Assembly: GCA_009760855.2 (NCBI GenBank)
Contig: WPIO01000006.1
Coordinates: forward strand, 4,894,501 to 4,958,500
Direction of reading: 5' to 3'
Source: Cristatella mucedo
Lineage: Eukaryota; Bryozoa; Phylactolaemata; Cristatellidae
Length of the DNA stretch: 64,000 nucleotides
Positions 60,595-64,000 of this stretch are shown one piece after another. The position numbers and the translations under genes were made by a program. Positions within the stretch are counted from its first letter, which is position 1, and each line of letters opens with the position of its first letter. Below the pieces are notes generated by a model. That model saw only the letters and a program-made list of their open reading frames with translations. It was not told where the DNA came from and ran no database searches.

Positions 60595-61589
60595 ATAATT
60601 ACAGCATCTCTATTGATAGCGACTTTTTTATCCACTTAATCTTTCGTTGCAACATCACTAAGATCTACTGGATTCGAAAGAATAATCAAACGATGATTAA
60701 TCATATCCCAATCTAAAGCACAGGTAGGTTTTACCTTTGCTAAGTTTAGGTTCATAATTTATACACATATTTTGCTTATTTAGTTTGACTGCATCTGCTG
60801 CATCTTCTGGATGAGCTAAACGCTGAATGTTATTACCATTCAAGTTTAGTGTTCCACACACCAGATTTCCTGTAGTTTGAATAATTTTCCAACTTGCTCT
60901 CATTCTCTTCCTAACTTGCTCTAACCTCTCATCAGAAAAATTAAAATTCCCTGTATTAATTGCCATGTGAATATGAGTAAATACAAGGAATCACATGCAA
61001 TATCGACGTATGAACTAATAATCTTTAAACTTAGCATGTCATGCAAGTCTGACATGTAACTTTCGCTACCAATAACTGCATTGCTAGCGTCACTCAATCA
61101 AGTCCAGTAAGCTTCACCATTTAGTTTCAAACGTACAGAGTTATTTTCTGGATCCATATTTAAAGAAACTGGAATGATAGCTGGAATCGTTCGCTGATAA
61201 CCTATTCGATTACTTTTCATGTCCATCACGTCTACATCGTCAGGTGTGAGCTATGAACGTGTAATATAAACCATATTTTCATCTACCAATTTATCTGTTG
61301 GTAACCTGTAGAACGTTGGTCTATAAATTCGATGCAACGACGTCGTATGAATATGAGCCATGTAGGTCTTTATGTAAGAAATGTATGCTAAATCAAATTC
61401 ATTCGTAGGATACTTAAAGTAAGTGATGTTAGCTTTGAAGCTGATTACGTATAACATGTTAAGAAGTAGTGATAGTAAATAAAGAATTATAATTAGAATG
61501 TAAAGAACTAGAAAGTCTTCGTCGGCAGTCATACTGACAGGTGGCACTTTAGCAACTGAAATTGGTGGTGGTTTATACAGTAGAAACAA
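60595..61589 (-). pseudogene. Virus-like fibre protein gene, copy 2, truncated
   Basis: The N-terminal block (61,589-61,251) matches 57,993-57,742, including the hydrophobic segment. The 60,966-60,697 block has DAADAVKLNKQ, a fibre-repeat variant. The gene stops matching near 60,580, where it abuts the 3' flank of the first capsid-like copy, so the C-terminal third found in copy 1 is missing. There are several internal stops. Confidence 0.5.
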
Positions 61590-61643
61590 GGTAAATACTT
61601 TTAAGTACTGCTAATAGGGATGATGAACTAGGCTGAAGATAAA

Positions 61644-63023
61644 ATGTTTCATATGACTGATCGAGAGCTGCCTCCAGCACCCATCTATAGCTTTCAATAC
61701 CATGAGTATCGTCCTTCTAATGGAACTCAAGAAACTACAGTTAGTTTTGGAACAAATCTTAGGTTCTTCGTAAAAGCTAGAAATACGGATTACTGTGTAC
61801 TTTCTGACGCATTTCTATTGGTTGAAGGAAGTACAAGGCTACCGAGGGGGGGGTTTCAAGTCACTAAGTTGCTACTTCTATTAGTGATTCTGGTTATCAA
61901 GCACCTGGCTATAACGATATTCTAGTCGTTAATAGTGAATGTGTTTGGCTTTTTGACAAAATACGACTGCGAATTGGGGGTTGAAGTTAGATCATAATAC
62001 TTATGGTAATACTGAATACGGAATGGTTGCAACTTCTACGGTTCTAGGAAAGCGACTAATTCCTGGTGATCACAATAGAGAAGAGGGGTTGACTTCGGTT
62101 TGGTGAAAGAGTTAGGGTAATGGTGAAGGTAATTATTACTTTCTAGCGGCTGGCGGAGTAGGATTTTCCGTAGCCGCTGATTCTAATCCTGAATGCAGTA
62201 ATGTTGCTTAAGATAATACAGGTTGGGTAATACAAAAACTTGCACGATCCACTCAAGTTCCACCTAATGAGTTTTTTAGTAAAACTCTGCTTTTGGGTAG
62301 GATCTTTGGATTCCGCACAGACATGGATAAGATCCTTTACTATACAAACATTGAGCCCAAGCTAAAAAGAGGAGCATTAGAGGACACGAACTCGTTACAC
62401 TTAGCAGCTACTCCAGCGGCAACTCCCGCAGCAAACACAGCTAGCATTTCTAGAATATCCTTTCACGAGCCTCGCCTAAGTTATCCTATTTCTAATCCTA
62501 GCAATTCGATGCAAAAGTGTCCAGTAGATAAAAAACATGACACACATGGCAGAATTAAACTTATTTATAGGAAAAGAAGGCATGAAACATCGCCAATAAC
62601 TGACAGCAGTCAGCAAACTGGCAGACATACCGTTCAAGCTAAAGATGAAACATTTAGGCGGCTCAAGGTTATATTAAAAAAAACGAATACGTACGGTAGT
62701 AGGCAGTACTTAATCATGCTAACGTTGAAAGCGTTGCACTAAATCTTGTAGGCGGAAGTCAGTACCCAGAATTGAAGTGCGTAGAAAAATATTTTCCCTC
62801 GAGCTCAAGGCCCCATGTCTTACGCAGACTTCAATCAGGTTAAGAAACAGCTCCTCAGTGTGAGCTTGAACTTGGCTGGAACTGGAATCCACCTTCCAGA
62901 CTATGTAGCTTTATACCCTTTCAGCGTAGTCGACCTTAGATTTAGCGAGCAATCGCTCAGGAATGCTAACATTCTACGCGTCACTATCAAGTATAGGATT
63001 GATGGAACTGCTTGGTTTTTATA
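61644..63023 (+). pseudogene. Virus-like capsid-type gene, copy 2, broken
   Basis: Its start is only 54 nt from the divergent fibre-like gene. Open blocks lie at 61,644-61,925, 62,293-62,742 and 62,815-63,024, separated by frameshifts and stops. Unlike copy 1, it has no LINE. Conserved-looking stretches include IFGFRTDMDKILYYTN and DYVALYPFSVVDLR. Resemblance to Polinton-like/adinto-like capsid proteins is by recall; no polymerase, integrase, ATPase or protease is visible in the window. Confidence 0.45.
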
Positions 63024-63316
63024 AAGTTCGCAGCATTATTATCTCTGAAAAGCAACGCAATCTCATCGTTAACAGTGATAGTGCAGCTTTCAGAGAACTC
63101 AAACCACCTTCCGTCGGTTAATTTAAACTCTTGGTAGTATACGTATATAGAGCAAGGTAGTGATGAGTTGTACGAGCATAGGAAGGTAAAAATTGGTGGA
63201 TGCAAGGTCTATTCGATATATGGTAATGACATAATATTCTGAAATTTAAACGTGTCTGAAAAATTGTCCAAGAAATGCTACGTAGACAAGTTGAGATCGC
63301 TTTCATGTACACATCA

Positions 63317-64000
63317 TCAACGTGCCTTCTTGAGGCGAACGACGGTAACCTTGGCCGCTCCGGCGTCGCCTCGTTTGCTCGGGTGGTTTCGGCCCGAAAG
63401 AGTCACAACAATTTGAACGACGAAGCTCAAGCGGCAGTGTTTTTGCTGCCGAGAGCCTTTTCGGCTCGCGGGGCGATGGCTGCGTCGCAGCGGCTCGCTC
63501 CGGCCAACGGCTCTCCAGTCGCCGTCGGTTAAGGGGGCCGACGGGGTCTTCCGTCGGCCTTGCTTGGCAGTCGCAGCTGCCAAAGCACGGCCGTACGTCC
63601 TATCCACGCATTCTTGGATCGCGAATGCACTAATGTCGGTGGCGTTCGAGGCCCTCGGCCAAGTCGCAGCACCTGCGACGGCCGTGGTCATGCAGCCGCT
63701 GGTGTGGCCGTCCGGCAGCGCCGGGCCCTCACCGGTAGCGACCGTAGCCTGCATGAGGCCGGCTGCAGCCTCGTCGCGGCCTGATAGCACTCGCGACTCG
63801 CTGCCGCTGCACAACTGCAACCGAACAGAGCACGTTAGAGCAGGTTCACCGCCGCCATCGAACGCACCGTTGCGTTTCGAGAGCGAGACGCCGATGACGA
63901 ACACCCGATTCGCTGGCGTCGCTTTACTGGCGGCTGCTTCGATGCCGCCGGCTATCAGTACCTGATCGGGCGCTGCCGGCGCAGCTGCTGCCTCCGCCGT
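63317..64000 (-). CDS. GC-rich minus-strand open frame, partial, unknown
   Basis: This frame is open from the window end down to a stop at 63,317, about 227 codons, rich in Ala, Gly and Arg. The codon third positions are G/C-rich. The C-terminus reads VTVVRLKKAR; the remnant after capsid copy 1 (about 60,545-60,508) reads ITAVRLKKARG, so the ending is shared between the two virus-like units. A plus-strand frame (63,564-63,965) overlaps it, as expected by chance in GC-rich DNA. I recognise no family. Confidence 0.35.
   Translation of the reverse strand, partial: TAEAAAAPAAPDQVLIAGGIEAAASKATPANRVFVIGVSLSKRNGAFDGGGEPALTCSVRLQLCSGSESRVLSGRDEAAAGLMQATVATGEGPALPDGHTSGCMTTAVAGAATWPRASNATDISAFAIQECVDRTYGRALAAATAKQGRRKTPSAPLTDGDWRAVGRSEPLRRSHRPASRKGSRQQKHCRLSFVVQIVVTLSGRNHPSKRGDAGAAKVTVVRLKKAR
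63534..63561. other. GC-rich hairpin
   Basis: A perfect 9-bp stem (GGCCGACGG pairing with CCGTCGGCC) with a 6-base loop, extendable by G-T pairs. It lies inside the minus-strand open frame and just after a plus-strand TAA at 63,530-63,532, so it looks like a bacterial terminator, but lacks a long U tract. Confidence 0.5.

Noticed and set aside
1-64000. CRISPR arrays, operons, Shine-Dalgarno sites and prokaryotic origins
   Set aside because: The window has spliced eukaryotic genes and LINEs; no regularly spaced direct repeats with unique spacers were seen.

Overview
This window looks like animal (metazoan) nuclear DNA, most likely from an invertebrate. It has long GT-AG introns, many decayed L2/CR1-type LINE fragments with a shared 3' hairpin and (ATT)n tail, long (AG)n and (CAG)n tracts, hAT- and pogo-like MITEs and solo LTR-like repeats. 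I cannot name the species.

The dominant structure is an imperfect palindrome of about 57 kb. Base 1 pairs with about 56,795, and the fold centre lies near 27-28 kb. The outer arms (1-16,350 and 38,870-56,795) are very similar. The inner arms (about 16.35-24.2 kb and 30.46-38.87 kb) are clearly more diverged, and a central spacer (about 26.3-30.5 kb) is unpaired. The left arm runs off the start of the window.

Each arm carries one copy of the same host gene, which I identify as CDT1, the DNA replication licensing factor. The right copy (+ strand, 33,289-51,522) can be read as 12 exons whose splice phases all agree, giving 749 codons plus a stop. It has an N-terminal PIP-degron, the geminin-binding winged-helix region, an alanine-rich insert and the C-terminal MCM-binding winged helix. 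The left copy (- strand, 22,162 to 4,462) keeps all 12 exons but has ATA in place of the start codon and one-base losses in exons 2, 5 and 9, so it reads as a pseudogene. The copies are divergent, with 11 kb between their 5' ends.

Single-arm insertions mark the duplication's history: a 992-bp element with an 8-bp target duplication (right), two LTR-like repeats, a 746-bp insert (right) and a 40-bp templated insertion (right).

Beyond the right arm (56.7-63.3 kb) lie two tandem copies of a decayed virus-like unit. Each has a minus-strand fibre-like gene with an N-terminal membrane segment and a divergent plus-strand gene that resembles a capsid-type protein of Polinton-like/adinto-like elements. 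One copy is interrupted by a 5'-truncated LINE. The end of the same fibre-like gene is at bases 3-89, so virus-like sequence borders the palindrome on both sides. From about 63,340 the sequence becomes abruptly GC-rich, with a minus-strand frame open through the window end.
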